The notes beneath the pieces were generated by a model that searched no databases, was not told the origin of the DNA, and saw only the letters and a list, made by a program, of their open reading frames with translations. From positions 1 to 64,000 of the forward strand of contig NZ_JACMYO010000007.1 of NCBI RefSeq assembly GCF_020889685.1: a stretch of DNA of 64,000 nt, written 5' to 3'. The position numbers and the translations under genes are program-made. This document shows positions 46,270 to 55,660 of the stretch, piece after piece; position 1 is the first letter of the stretch, and every line of letters starts with the position of its first letter. Origin of the DNA: Bradyrhizobium oropedii (lineage in GTDB: Bacteria > Pseudomonadota > Alphaproteobacteria > Rhizobiales > Xanthobacteraceae).

Positions 46270-46380
46270 TGTCATCACCCGCCTTCGCTTTCGCGGGTGA
46301 TCCAGTATTCCAGAGACAGCAGCGCTTGAGCCGAGAGGCCGCGGCGTACTGGATCGCCCGGTCGAGCCCTACGATGACAG
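46270..46380. repeat. Dispersed repeat (GATCCAGTATTCCAGAGACAG family), copy 2
   Basis: Shares GTGATCCAGTATTCCAGAGAC and GAGGCCGCGGCGTACTGGAT with the element at 12830-13000. Confidence 0.85.
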
Positions 46381-46442
46381 TGCGGGTGCCTCCGCCTTCT
46401 CGTCATTGTCCGATACGCAACTGCGCACCTGAGGGCGCGCCC

Positions 46443-46904
46443 TCACAACACCTGATGCAAGTCGATCACGACGCGGTCGGCGTGGCGGGCGGCGGAGCCG
46501 ATGAAGATGTGCTCCATCAGCCAGCGGTACTGTTCGGCACCGGTTTCGAATTTCGGCACGGTGCGGAAATAGATCAGCTTCGGATCGACCGGCTCGCCGC
46601 GCTTCAACCTCTCGAGCAGATCGACCGGCCCGAAGCGGATGCCCTTGTTCTCGACATAGACGACGGCGCCGTCGTCGGTTTCGAAGGCATATTTTGCCTC
46701 CAGCTCGATCAGCTCGTTGGGCCGGATGATCTGGAAGTCTGCGCCGAAGCCAAGCACCTTGCCATTGATGCCCTCGCCTTTCACCTCACCGCCGATGATC
46801 GGAATGATGCGGCGGACGCCGGTGCCGATGTCGCCGGCGGAGGTCACGTCGGCAATCCGGGCGGTGATGGTGAAGACGTACTTGGTGAGCAGCTCGGGGG
46901 CCAT
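46443..46904 (-). CDS. DUF3237 domain-containing protein
   Basis: A 153-residue single-domain protein. Features of DUF3237 are TGVRRIIPIIGGEVKGEGINGKVLGFGADFQ, ENKGIRFGP, and DPKLIYFRTVPKFETGAEQYRWL near the C-terminus. Biochemical function is unknown. It begins 4 bp after the DctM-type gene, so it is part of the TRAP transporter operon and may act on the imported compound. Confidence 0.92.
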   Translation of the reverse strand: MAPELLTKYVFTITARIADVTSAGDIGTGVRRIIPIIGGEVKGEGINGKVLGFGADFQIIRPNELIELEAKYAFETDDGAVVYVENKGIRFGPVDLLERLKRGEPVDPKLIYFRTVPKFETGAEQYRWLMEHIFIGSAARHADRVVIDLHQVL

Positions 46905-46908
46905 GGAG

Positions 46909-48225
46909 CTAACCTATCATGCGCTGTGGCAACCATGTCGCGAGCAACGGGAACAGGATCAGGATCACCAGCCGGATCAGATCGGTGATCACGAACGGCA
47001 GCACACCGACAAAGATCGTCGACATGTTGACGTCCTTGATCACGCTCTTGATCACGAACACGTTCATGCCGACCGGCGGATGGATCAAGCCGAGCTCCAC
47101 CGTCATGACGATGATGATGCCGAACCAGATCGGGTCGAAGCCGAGCGCCGTCACCACCGGAAACACGATCGGCACGGTGAGGATCACCATCGCCATCGCA
47201 TCCATCAGGCAGCCCAGCACCAGGTACATCAGAAGGATCAGCGCCAGCACGCCATAGGGGCCGATACCGAGCCCGGTGAGGAATTCGGTGACGTTCTGCG
47301 GCGTCTGGGTGATGGTGAGGAAATAGCCGAAGCAGAGCGCGCCGATCAGCACGGTGAACACCGCCGCCGCGGTGCGCGTCGCCTGCAGCAGCGATTGCAG
47401 GATGCCCTCTTTGGTCAGCTTGCCTCTGAGGATGCCGATGATGAAGGCACCGACTGCGCCGACCGCGCCGGCTTCGGTTGGAACGAAGAAGCCGCCATAG
47501 AGGCCGCCGATCACGAACAGGAACAGCAGCAGCGGCGACCAGACGTCGCGCATGGCCATCGCACGCTCGCCCCACGATGCCTTCTTGCCCGCCGGCAGGA
47601 AGCCCGGCCGCGTCACGCCGATGATGCCGATCGTGATCATGTGCATCAGGATCGCGAGCAGACCCGGGACCACGCCCGCGATGAACAGCTTGCCGATGTC
47701 CTGCTGGGTGATGATGCCGTAGACCGCGAGCACGGTGGACGGCGGCAGCATCGCCCCGAGCGTGCCGCCGACTGCGATCACGCCGGTGGAGAAGGATTGC
47801 GGATAGCCGAAGCGGCGCATCTCGGGATAGGCCACCGCCGAGAAGGTCGCGGCGGTCGCGACCGACGAGCCCGAGATCGCGGCAAAGCCGCCGCAGGCCG
47901 CGATGGTCGCAATGCCGAGCCCGCCCTTCCAATGGCCGACGAAGGTGTTGGCAGCACGGAACAGCTCGCGGCTGATGCCCGAGACGGACACGAAGGCGCC
48001 CATCAAGAGGAACATCGGGATCACGCCGAAGGAGTAATCCGTCACCGTGCGCATGGTGGTCTGGCCGACCAGCTTGAGCGCCGGCGCGAAGCCCGTGAGG
48101 TAACCGAAGCCGGTGATGCCGACGAGGCCCATCGCCATGCCGACGGGCACGCGGAGCAGCATCAGCGCGAACAGGCAGACAAAGCCGATGACGGCGACAG
48201 CCTCGGGACTCAGATCAAGACTCAT
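46909..48225 (-). CDS. TRAP transporter large permease subunit (DctM type)
   Basis: A 438-residue polytopic protein of about twelve helices plus re-entrant hairpins. It includes SGSSVATAATFSAVAYPEMRRFGY (residues 114-137) and the hairpin GTLGAMLPPSTVLAVYG, both typical of DctM/TRAP large permeases. It couples Na+ influx to solute uptake. It starts 6 bp after the DctQ-type gene. Confidence 0.95.
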   Translation of the reverse strand: MSLDLSPEAVAVIGFVCLFALMLLRVPVGMAMGLVGITGFGYLTGFAPALKLVGQTTMRTVTDYSFGVIPMFLLMGAFVSVSGISRELFRAANTFVGHWKGGLGIATIAACGGFAAISGSSVATAATFSAVAYPEMRRFGYPQSFSTGVIAVGGTLGAMLPPSTVLAVYGIITQQDIGKLFIAGVVPGLLAILMHMITIGIIGVTRPGFLPAGKKASWGERAMAMRDVWSPLLLFLFVIGGLYGGFFVPTEAGAVGAVGAFIIGILRGKLTKEGILQSLLQATRTAAAVFTVLIGALCFGYFLTITQTPQNVTEFLTGLGIGPYGVLALILLMYLVLGCLMDAMAMVILTVPIVFPVVTALGFDPIWFGIIIVMTVELGLIHPPVGMNVFVIKSVIKDVNMSTIFVGVLPFVITDLIRLVILILFPLLATWLPQRMIG

Positions 48226-48231
48226 GGACCT

Positions 48232-48798
48232 CTACTCCGCAGTCTTGATCTTGGCATCGTGGATATCTTCCGGATGGAAGATCAGGCGGTAGGTGCGGAT
48301 CGCGATCAGCAGCACGGCGGAGACGTCGCCGATCCACGACACCAGGAAGAACGGCCAGACCGGCACGCCGAGATCCATGGTGACGATGTGGCTGTTTTTG
48401 GTGTCGATCACCTTGTCGACCAGCGTGTAGGTCTGCACGCTCACCACGAACAGCAGCACCAGCGTCGCGAAGATGTCGATCCAGCGCTGGTAGCGCGGCG
48501 TGGCATTGGCCCAGACCAGATCGACGGTGATGTGGGTACCGCGATAGCTGGTCGCCGCGATGCCCCAGAAGATCAGGATGCCGAGCAGGAACTGGCCGAA
48601 ATTATAGTAGTCCGGGATCGTCACCGCGAAGAACTTGCGCATGAACACCGCGGTGAAGGTGTTGAGCGCGACGACGCCGACGAAGAAGGCCGCCACCCAT
48701 TCGATCGAATCGATGAAGCGGTCCATGAAATTCTTGCGCACCGGCTCGGGTGGCCCGGTGATCGCGCCGTCCTGGGTGACTTCGGCAGATTGCGTCAT
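48232..48798 (-). CDS. TRAP transporter small permease subunit (DctQ type)
   Basis: A 188-residue protein with four membrane helices from about residue 30. It contains FMRKFFAVTIPDYYNFGQFLLGILIFWGIAATSYRGTHITVDLV, matching the DctQ core with the conserved G-HI-VD stretch. The ATG at 48798 is preferred; the upstream in-frame sequence is a dispersed repeat. It works with the DctM-type subunit. Confidence 0.92.
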   Translation of the reverse strand: MTQSAEVTQDGAITGPPEPVRKNFMDRFIDSIEWVAAFFVGVVALNTFTAVFMRKFFAVTIPDYYNFGQFLLGILIFWGIAATSYRGTHITVDLVWANATPRYQRWIDIFATLVLLFVVSVQTYTLVDKVIDTKNSHIVTMDLGVPVWPFFLVSWIGDVSAVLLIAIRTYRLIFHPEDIHDAKIKTAE

Positions 48799-48814
48799 GC
48801 GCTGCTCGATAGGC

Positions 48815-48980
48815 TCCCTCGCCCCGCTCTTGCGGGGAGAGGGTTGGGGTGAGGGGCTGCTTCCACGTGTCGTGAATGCGGTGAGACCTGTACCCCCCTC
48901 ACCCGGATCGCACCGGACAATGCTTCGCATTGCCGGGGGCGATCCGACCTCTCCCCGCAAGCGGGGAGAGGTGAAGGGGC
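48815..48980. repeat. Dispersed repeat (CTCTCCCCGC family), copy 2
   Basis: It holds CCTCGCCCCGCTCTTGCGGG, GGTTGGGGTGAGGGG and CCTCTCCCCGCAAGCGGGGAG, closely related to 17915-18115. It separates the DctP-type and DctQ-type genes within the operon. Confidence 0.85.
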
Positions 48981-48988
48981 GCGCGAGA

Positions 48989-50011
48989 TCAGATCCCCGC
49001 TTCGTACTTCTTCAGCGTGGCCTGCAGATCGGCATCGATCTTCTCTGCGTCGCCGCCGGCCTTCTTCACGGCCTCGGCCCAGCTGTCGTGCAGCGGCTTG
49101 ACCGCCTTCTTCCACTCGGCGAGCTGGTCAGGAGTCAGCGGATAGACCTCGTGGCCTTGCAGCGCCTTCATCTTGGTGCGGCCGTTGGCCTCGAAATCGA
49201 TCCAGGGGTCTGTGACCTTGGAAGCCCATTCCGGCGAGCAGTGATCGTCGATCACCTTCTTCTGGGCATCCGACATCGAGTTATATTTGGCGAGGTTCAT
49301 GTTGTAGGTGAACACCGTCGTGTAAAGCGGCACGTCCATGTGGTACTTCACCACCTTGTCGATGCCGAACAGGAAGATCGAGCCCCAGGGGAAGGTGATC
49401 TCGTCGGCCACGCCGCGCTCGATCGCGTCGCGAGATTCCGGCGCGGAGGCCTGCACATTGGTGCCGCCGAACATCTTGACCATCTCGCCGATCGTGCTCT
49501 GCGCGGGACGCACTTTGATGCCGGAGAGGTCGCTCGGCAGCACGATCTTCTTCTTGCCGTGCAGCGCGCCCGGATCGTGGATGAAGGCGAAGCAGAGCTT
49601 GGTGTCCTTCATCTCGGTCGGCGCGTATTTGTGGTACCACTCGTTCAGCGCCAGCGTGCCCTTCTTGCCGTCGGAGAACACGAACGGGAGCTGACCTGCG
49701 GCGGCGATCGGGAAACGGCCCGGCTGATAGCCGGGATTGACATAGGTGACGTCGGCGATGCCGTCGCGCGCCATGTCGTAATGGTCAAACGCCTTGCCGA
49801 GCTGCTCGGACGGGAACACGGTGACCTTGATGGTGCCGCCCGACGCCTTCTCGATGTCGGCGGCCCAGGCCTGCGTCGCCGGCACCAGCGGATGCGCCGG
49901 CGGGACCCATAGCGACACCTTAAGATTGACGGTCTTGTCCTGCGCCACGGCAGGTGCCGCGGCCGGCACGATGGCGGCCGCCATCAGCAGCGCCAGCAAA
50001 CTCTTCCTCAT
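48989..50011 (-). CDS. TRAP transporter substrate-binding protein (DctP type)
   Basis: A 340-residue periplasmic protein. Signal peptide residues 1-23 end AVA before QDKTVNLKVS. WVPPAHPLVPATQAWAADIEKASGG and GIKVRPAQSTIGEMVKMFGG are DctP features, the arginine of the latter being the usual carboxylate-binding residue. A GTG three bases upstream is possible, but the ATG at 50011 follows GGAGGAG well. It captures an organic or aromatic acid for the TRAP permease. It is divergent from pobA, so the substrate may be 4-hydroxybenzoate or a similar acid (inference). Confidence 0.92.
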   Translation of the reverse strand: MRKSLLALLMAAAIVPAAAPAVAQDKTVNLKVSLWVPPAHPLVPATQAWAADIEKASGGTIKVTVFPSEQLGKAFDHYDMARDGIADVTYVNPGYQPGRFPIAAAGQLPFVFSDGKKGTLALNEWYHKYAPTEMKDTKLCFAFIHDPGALHGKKKIVLPSDLSGIKVRPAQSTIGEMVKMFGGTNVQASAPESRDAIERGVADEITFPWGSIFLFGIDKVVKYHMDVPLYTTVFTYNMNLAKYNSMSDAQKKVIDDHCSPEWASKVTDPWIDFEANGRTKMKALQGHEVYPLTPDQLAEWKKAVKPLHDSWAEAVKKAGGDAEKIDADLQATLKKYEAGI

Positions 50012-50061
50012 CACGTCTCCTCCTCTCCAGGACGGCGGGCTTCGTGCCCGGTCTCATTACT

Positions 50062-50087
50062 TAACATGTTATCTAATTCGCGCGAAT
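50062..50087. promoter_or_regulatory. Two adjacent palindromes in the DctP/pobA divergent region
   Basis: TAACATGTTA (50062-50071) and ATTCGCGCGAAT (50076-50087) are both perfect palindromes, 51-76 bp upstream of the DctP-type start. Probable operators for the TRAP operon. Confidence 0.45.
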
Positions 50088-50180
50088 ATTCAAGCCGAAA
50101 TCCGCCGGGCGGACGCCACGTCGCACCCGGCCCCTCCGGCATCTTGCGCTGCGGCGAACGCACGCCCCCTGCAAATCCGC

Positions 50181-51452
<1,272 letters not shown>

Positions 51453-51494
51453 GCTCGAGACGATCCCCGGCCCTTCATCCTTGTAAGTCAGGAC

Positions 51495-51575
51495 GCGTCT
51501 CGAAGGATGCACGGCCACCGACCGGGCCGTCGACCCTTCGAGACGGCCGCTCCGCGGCCTCCTCAGGGTGACGGG
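51495..51575. repeat. Dispersed palindromic repeat (CACCCTGAGGAGGCC family), copy 2
   Basis: Contains CGTCTCGAAGGATGC, CCTTCGAGACGGCCGC and GGCCTCCTCAGGGTGACGGG, related to 10000-10134. Located after pobA. Confidence 0.8.
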
Positions 51576-51646
51576 ATCGAGATCGTGCTTGCATCGTGCG
51601 ATCGCGGCGTCCAGCTTCCGCATCACACGATCCGGGAGCGGCCCCC

Positions 51647-52225
51647 ATGTTCACCCTCTATTTCGCACCGGGCGCGAGCTCGATGGCCGTGCACATCGCC
51701 TTGCACGAGATCGGTATCGGCTTCGAGGCCCGGCCGATGTCGTTCAAGCGAAACGACATGCAGGCGCTGGGCTATCTCGCGCTCAATCCGGAAGGTAAGG
51801 TCCCGACGCTCGTGATCGACGGCCGGCCGCTGACCGAGGTCGCGGCGATCCTGTTCTATCTTGCGAGGTGCTTTCCCGAAGCAAACCTGCTGCCGCGCGA
51901 CGATCTCGAGGCCGAGGCGCAGGCGCTGTCATGGATGTCCTTCATCGCTTCGACACTGCATCCGGCAAGGGCGCGCGGTCTCGATCACGCGAAGGCGGTG
52001 TGGGGCATCGCCGACCGTCGCCTGGGCAGCGGCTGGGCGATCGGCAGCTACTCGATCGCCGATATCCATCTGTTTCGTCTGTACTGGCGGCTCGCCAATT
52101 CGCTGAAGCTGCCGCCGGACACGTTCCCTCACCTCACGGCGCATTACGAAAGGATGATGGCGCGGCCTGCGGTGCAGAAGACGATCGAGGTCGAAAGCGA
52201 CGTCGGCTACGAATTGCCGACGTGA
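51647..52225 (+). CDS. Glutathione S-transferase family protein (short)
   Basis: A 192-residue protein with an N-terminal thioredoxin-like domain: MFTLYFAPGASSMAVHIALHEIG gives the Ser active-site region, and GKVPTLVIDG with the cis-Pro follows, then LTEVAAILFYLA. The C-terminal helical domain is shorter than usual (about 110 residues) but retains the SIADIHLFRLYWR N-capping box region. Function is likely glutathione conjugation or isomerisation. The short leader has a CGGGAG box. Confidence 0.9.
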   Translation: MFTLYFAPGASSMAVHIALHEIGIGFEARPMSFKRNDMQALGYLALNPEGKVPTLVIDGRPLTEVAAILFYLARCFPEANLLPRDDLEAEAQALSWMSFIASTLHPARARGLDHAKAVWGIADRRLGSGWAIGSYSIADIHLFRLYWRLANSLKLPPDTFPHLTAHYERMMARPAVQKTIEVESDVGYELPT

Positions 52226-52347
52226 CCGATCGGCGCGTTGCCGCATTCAAACACGAACGCAAATCCCGTTTAAAACTTTGTAGGCGGTGAAACCGTCATC
52301 GACATCGCGTTCAATGGCGTCAACCCAACGTCACAAGCGAGATTCAG

Positions 52348-52803
52348 ATGACCACCGAAACGCAAGTCGCCCCCGACATCCCCCAGGACGTCCCGCAAGG
52401 CTTCGAGCCGCTGTTCCGCAAGAGCCCGCTCACCGAGCCATGGGAGCCGCTGTACCAGAAGAAAACCGAGAGGTCCGTCATCATCGGTCTGCGGCTGGCG
52501 AGGCCGCACACCAACGGGCGCGGCCTGATCCATGGCGGGCTGATCGCAGCGCTCGCCGACAACGCGATGGGCTATAGCTGCGGCCAGGCGACCGGCTGGA
52601 CCACCTCGTATGTGACGATCTCGCTGACGATCGATTTCGTCGGCTCCGCCAATGTCGGGCAGTGGCTCGCGATCGAGAGCGATGTGATCAAGACCGGCAG
52701 CACGATCTGCTTCGCGCAGAGTTTGATCAAGGCCGATGGCGTGATCATCGCGCGTGCCAGCGGCACTTTCCGCGTCGTGCCGAAGAAGCCGCCGGTGAGC
52801 TAA
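52348..52803 (+). CDS. PaaI family thioesterase (hotdog fold)
   Basis: A 151-residue protein. The hotdog signature is NGRGLIHGGLIAALADNAMGY (about residues 56-76), with the PaaI-type HGG and conserved Asp in ALADNAMG. Such thioesterases release CoA from phenylacetyl-CoA intermediates or acyl-CoAs. The ATG at 52348 follows a GAGATTC. No operon partner is obvious. Confidence 0.88.
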   Translation: MTTETQVAPDIPQDVPQGFEPLFRKSPLTEPWEPLYQKKTERSVIIGLRLARPHTNGRGLIHGGLIAALADNAMGYSCGQATGWTTSYVTISLTIDFVGSANVGQWLAIESDVIKTGSTICFAQSLIKADGVIIARASGTFRVVPKKPPVS

Positions 52804-52820
52804 AGCGCTTTCGCGCTGAT

Positions 52821-53714
52821 CTAGCCGAAGTGCCAGTCGGTAATCTCGGTGACGAGATCGATGAAGGTCCGCACCTTGGCCGACAGCAGCCGGGATGTCG
52901 GGTAGACGACGTGGATCGGCACCGGCGGCTGCTCGAACGCGGCCAGCACGATTCGGACCCGCTTCGCCTTCAGTGATTCGGCGGCCTGATACGCCATCAC
53001 CCGCGTCAGCCCGCCGTCCTGCTCGGCGTACTGGATGGCGGCATCCGAACTGTTGCTGGTGAAGCGCGGCGTAGGTGCGATGCGAATTTCCTGGCCGTCT
53101 TCCATAAAGCGCCAATCCGGCACAGCCGTCATGGCGCCGAACTGGATCGTGTCATGGGCAGTGAGCTCGGCCGGCCGCTTCGGCTCGCCACGAAGCTTGA
53201 GATAGCCGTGCGAGGCCACCACGATGCGGCGCATCTGGCCGACATGCCGTGCCACCAGCGTCGAATCCGGCAGATGCCCGAGCCTGACCGCGAGGTCGAC
53301 GCCGTCCTCGACGAGATTGATCCGGCGGTCCGACAGCCGCAGGTCGACGCCGACATCGGGATAGCGTTTCAAATAGGCTGTCACGACCGGGCTGACATGC
53401 AGCCGCCCGAAGCCGAACGGCGCCGAGATCACGAGGCGGCCTTCGGGGCGGGTACGCTCGCTCTCCACGGCGTCCTCGGCCTCCTCGACATCGGCGAGGA
53501 TCCGCCGCGCCCGCTCCAGATAGCGGGAGCCGGCGTCGGTGAGCGTCACCTGCCGCGTGGTCCGCTGCAGCAGCCGCGCGCCAAGCCGCTCCTCCAGCGC
53601 TGCGATCAGCCGCGTGATTGCAGAGGGCGACAGGCCGAGCTTGCGGGCGGCGGGGGCAAACCCCTCGAGGTCCGCCACCGCGACGAAGGCCTGCATGGCA
53701 TCGATCCGGTCCAT
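52821..53714 (-). CDS. LysR family transcriptional regulator
   Basis: A 297-residue LTTR. The N-terminal helix-turn-helix spans residues 1-60 (MDRIDAMQAFVAVADLEGFAPAARKLGLSPSAITRLIAALEE region), and the effector domain follows (about 90-290). The ATG at 53714 is the family start. It is divergent from the flavin-binding PNPOx-like gene, with a T-N11-A box between, so it likely controls that gene and itself. Confidence 0.93.
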   Translation of the reverse strand: MDRIDAMQAFVAVADLEGFAPAARKLGLSPSAITRLIAALEERLGARLLQRTTRQVTLTDAGSRYLERARRILADVEEAEDAVESERTRPEGRLVISAPFGFGRLHVSPVVTAYLKRYPDVGVDLRLSDRRINLVEDGVDLAVRLGHLPDSTLVARHVGQMRRIVVASHGYLKLRGEPKRPAELTAHDTIQFGAMTAVPDWRFMEDGQEIRIAPTPRFTSNSSDAAIQYAEQDGGLTRVMAYQAAESLKAKRVRIVLAAFEQPPVPIHVVYPTSRLLSAKVRTFIDLVTEITDWHFG

Positions 53715-53718
53715 GGAA

Positions 53719-53739
53719 CTATTGCATAATCGGCAATAG
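53719..53739. promoter_or_regulatory. LysR-type box between lysR and PNPOx-like genes
   Basis: CTATTGC-N7-GCAATAG is a perfect 7-bp inverted repeat and contains the LTTR T-N11-A pattern (T at 53723, A at 53735). It lies 5-25 bp upstream of the LysR start and about 105 bp from the divergent gene. Confidence 0.65.
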
Positions 53740-53843
53740 TGAAGTGTCAATTCACAAGATTGCTTGCGATCCGGAAACACCCATCTTAGGCCGTGGAAAG
53801 GACCGTTTGGCGCCGGTCATGGCACCCTTCCAGGGAGGCTCAG

Positions 53844-54479
53844 ATGTCAGACGTTCGCAGCTACGCGAGCGATATCGCATTCAGTCCGGCGGTGAAGGCG
53901 ATCCAGACCCGCAAGGGCTCGCGCGACACCTATGCCGAGGTCGAGGCGCACCGCGGCTGGCGCACCGAGGTCGATGAGAACCTGGCCGCCTTCCTCGCCA
54001 ACACCAACAGCTTCTATTTCGCGACCGCCTCGGCCGATGGCCAACCCTACATCCAGCATCGCGGCGGGCCGAAGGGCTTCATCAAGGTGCTCGACAAGGA
54101 CACCATCGCGTTCGCCGATTACAGCGGCAACCGGCAGTTCATCACGCAGGGCAATCTCTCGGAGAATGCGAAGGCCTATATCTTCGTGATGGATTATGCG
54201 CACCGCCAGCGCGTGAAGCTGTGGGGCGAAGCGCGCATCGTCGAAGACGATCCGGCGCTGACACGCGCGCTGATGCCGCAGGGCTATCGCGCGCGGCCCG
54301 AGCAGGTGATCCTGTTCAAGATCGCGGCGTGGGACACCAACTGCCCGCAGCACATTCCGCAGAAGTTCGACGCGGCCGACGTGGCAGCAGCGCTGACCTC
54401 ACGCGACCAGCGCATCGCCGAACTCGAGGCGGAGCTGGCCGCATTGAAGGGCCAGCCCGCTCCCACGGCAACAAGCTAG
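53844..54479 (+). CDS. Pyridoxamine 5'-phosphate oxidase family protein
   Basis: A 211-residue FMN-binding split-barrel protein. Around residues 45-70, FYFATASADGQPYIQHRGGPKGF gives the phosphate-binding strand-loop; IAFADYSGNRQFITQGNLSENAKAYIF follows, both typical of PNPOx-like flavoproteins. The C-terminal 30 residues form a charged coiled-coil-like helix (SRDQRIAELEAELAALKG). GGGAGG precedes the ATG at 53844. Substrate unknown, likely regulated by the divergent LysR. Confidence 0.92.
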   Translation: MSDVRSYASDIAFSPAVKAIQTRKGSRDTYAEVEAHRGWRTEVDENLAAFLANTNSFYFATASADGQPYIQHRGGPKGFIKVLDKDTIAFADYSGNRQFITQGNLSENAKAYIFVMDYAHRQRVKLWGEARIVEDDPALTRALMPQGYRARPEQVILFKIAAWDTNCPQHIPQKFDAADVAAALTSRDQRIAELEAELAALKGQPAPTATS

Positions 54480-55204
54480 GCCGCCTGCTGTAGCGGTGCC
54501 CAGGCGAACTCCGGATAGTATTGCTGCATCATCCGGCCGACATAGGCGGTGAGATTGTCGAACTTCTCGGTGCGTTCGCGCAGCGGCGAATCGAAGAATG
54601 GCGTCAGGATTCCCGCCAAGGCGCCGAACGCGGTGGCATCGGTGCCGCACGGGGCGTTGCCCATCAGATAGGGCTTGTCGCCGAGCTGCACCGACAGCGC
54701 AAACAACGAGCGGAGCGCGAGATCGACGTCCTCGTCGGGGCCGTGACGGCCGAGACCGCTGAGCAGATAGTTCTCGGCAACGCGGAACTGGGCATCCTCG
54801 CGCATCTTGTCACGCATGTGATCGGGCGCGCCGTCGAAGAAATGCGCAGGCCCCTTGGCGAAATTCGTGTCGTCGACCCAGCGCGCGCCGACCAGCGCCC
54901 AGTAGACGTGATGCTCGATCATGCGCTCGAAGGCCCAGGCCTGAGCGCGCGCCTGCAGGCTCAGCGGCGCATCGAAATCGAAGCCGTATTTGCCCTCGAT
55001 GTGGGCGCGGATGAAGGTCGAATCGGCGATCGTCTCGCCGTCGTCGGCGATGAACGGCAGCTGGCCCTTGGGAGAGGCCGGCGGCATCGCCTTTTCCTTG
55101 GTGTAGGCAAGCCCGGCCATCTTGAGCTGGACCTCGGTCTTGGTCACGAAGGGGCTGATTTCAGGCAGACCGAAGCCCGTGCCAAAGCCAAAAAGCGTAA
55201 TCAT
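54476..55204 (-). CDS. Glutathione S-transferase family protein
   Basis: A 242-residue GST of the Fax/metaxin-like group. Thioredoxin-type N-domain (GFGLPEISPFVTKTEVQLKMAGLAY, then SPKGQLPFIADDGETIADSTFI) is followed by a helical C-domain with the NAPCGTDATAFGALAG motif. The ATG at 55204 follows GGGAGC. It converges with and overlaps the PNPOx-like gene by 4 bp. A 24-bp palindrome lies 48-71 bp upstream, the same as in front of the WYL regulator. Confidence 0.92.
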   Translation of the reverse strand: MITLFGFGTGFGLPEISPFVTKTEVQLKMAGLAYTKEKAMPPASPKGQLPFIADDGETIADSTFIRAHIEGKYGFDFDAPLSLQARAQAWAFERMIEHHVYWALVGARWVDDTNFAKGPAHFFDGAPDHMRDKMREDAQFRVAENYLLSGLGRHGPDEDVDLALRSLFALSVQLGDKPYLMGNAPCGTDATAFGALAGILTPFFDSPLRERTEKFDNLTAYVGRMMQQYYPEFAWAPLQQAA

Positions 55205-55251
55205 ATGAAGCTCCCGATCGCCTGTAGTCATGAATTGAAGCTAGCGGCCCC

Positions 55252-55275
55252 CTGCTGCCAGCATGGTGTCAGCAG
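55252..55275. promoter_or_regulatory. 24-bp palindrome, copy 1 (upstream of GST)
   Basis: Arms CTGCTG and CAGCAG around a central CATG, with CA and TG symmetric between; 20 of 24 positions are symmetric. It is identical at 22 of 24 positions to the palindrome at 55549-55572. Candidate operator of the WYL-type regulator. It overlaps the 3' end of the 77-residue gene. Confidence 0.7.
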
Positions 55276-55502
55276 TAGTGGCATTCACTGTCGAGCGGGC
55301 CGACGGGCGCGAGGCGGCGAACCGCCTCGCGAACGCGCTTGACCAGCCGTGCCCGCCCGTAGGACCAAACCGTGCTGATCGACTGTGCGATCAGCGCGAC
55401 CAGGGCCCAGCGCAGGTCGCCGGAGGTGGAGTAGACCGTGACCATTTGTTCCAGCGCGAAGCTGTGCGCTTGCCGGAAACCGAGTTCATCAAGATTCGTC
55501 AT
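55269..55502 (-). CDS. Small hypothetical protein (77 aa)
   Basis: Starts at ATG 55502 behind AAGGGAA, reads MTNLDELGFRQAHSFA, has a moderately hydrophobic helix (LRWALVALIAQSISTVWSYG, about residues 31-50) and a basic C-terminal part with a final Cys pair (CHYC). Possibly membrane-associated. I do not recognise a family. It sits between two copies of the palindrome and shares its promoter region with the WYL regulator. Confidence 0.6.
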   Translation of the reverse strand: MTNLDELGFRQAHSFALEQMVTVYSTSGDLRWALVALIAQSISTVWSYGRARLVKRVREAVRRLAPVGPLDSECHYC

Positions 55503-55548
55503 GGACAAATTCCCTTCACTTGAGGTGTTGTCCTGATATAGCCCCCAC

Positions 55549-55572
55549 CTGCTGCCAACATGCTGTCAGCAG
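55549..55572. promoter_or_regulatory. 24-bp palindrome, copy 2 (upstream of WYL regulator)
   Basis: Same architecture as 55252-55275. It lies about 90 bp upstream of the regulator start and 47 bp upstream of the divergent 77-residue gene, so it may serve both. Confidence 0.7.
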
Positions 55573-55660
55573 CAGTGACAGGGGGCGCGAAAAGGCGACG
55601 GGTCGAGACACCACGAGATCCGTCAAGACACTCGTCAAGAGAGCGATCAAGAGAGTTGCA

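Noticed and set aside
46107-46380. Possible CRISPR-like repeats
   Set aside because: The two elements differ in sequence and recur singly elsewhere in the window; there is no regular repeat-spacer pattern.
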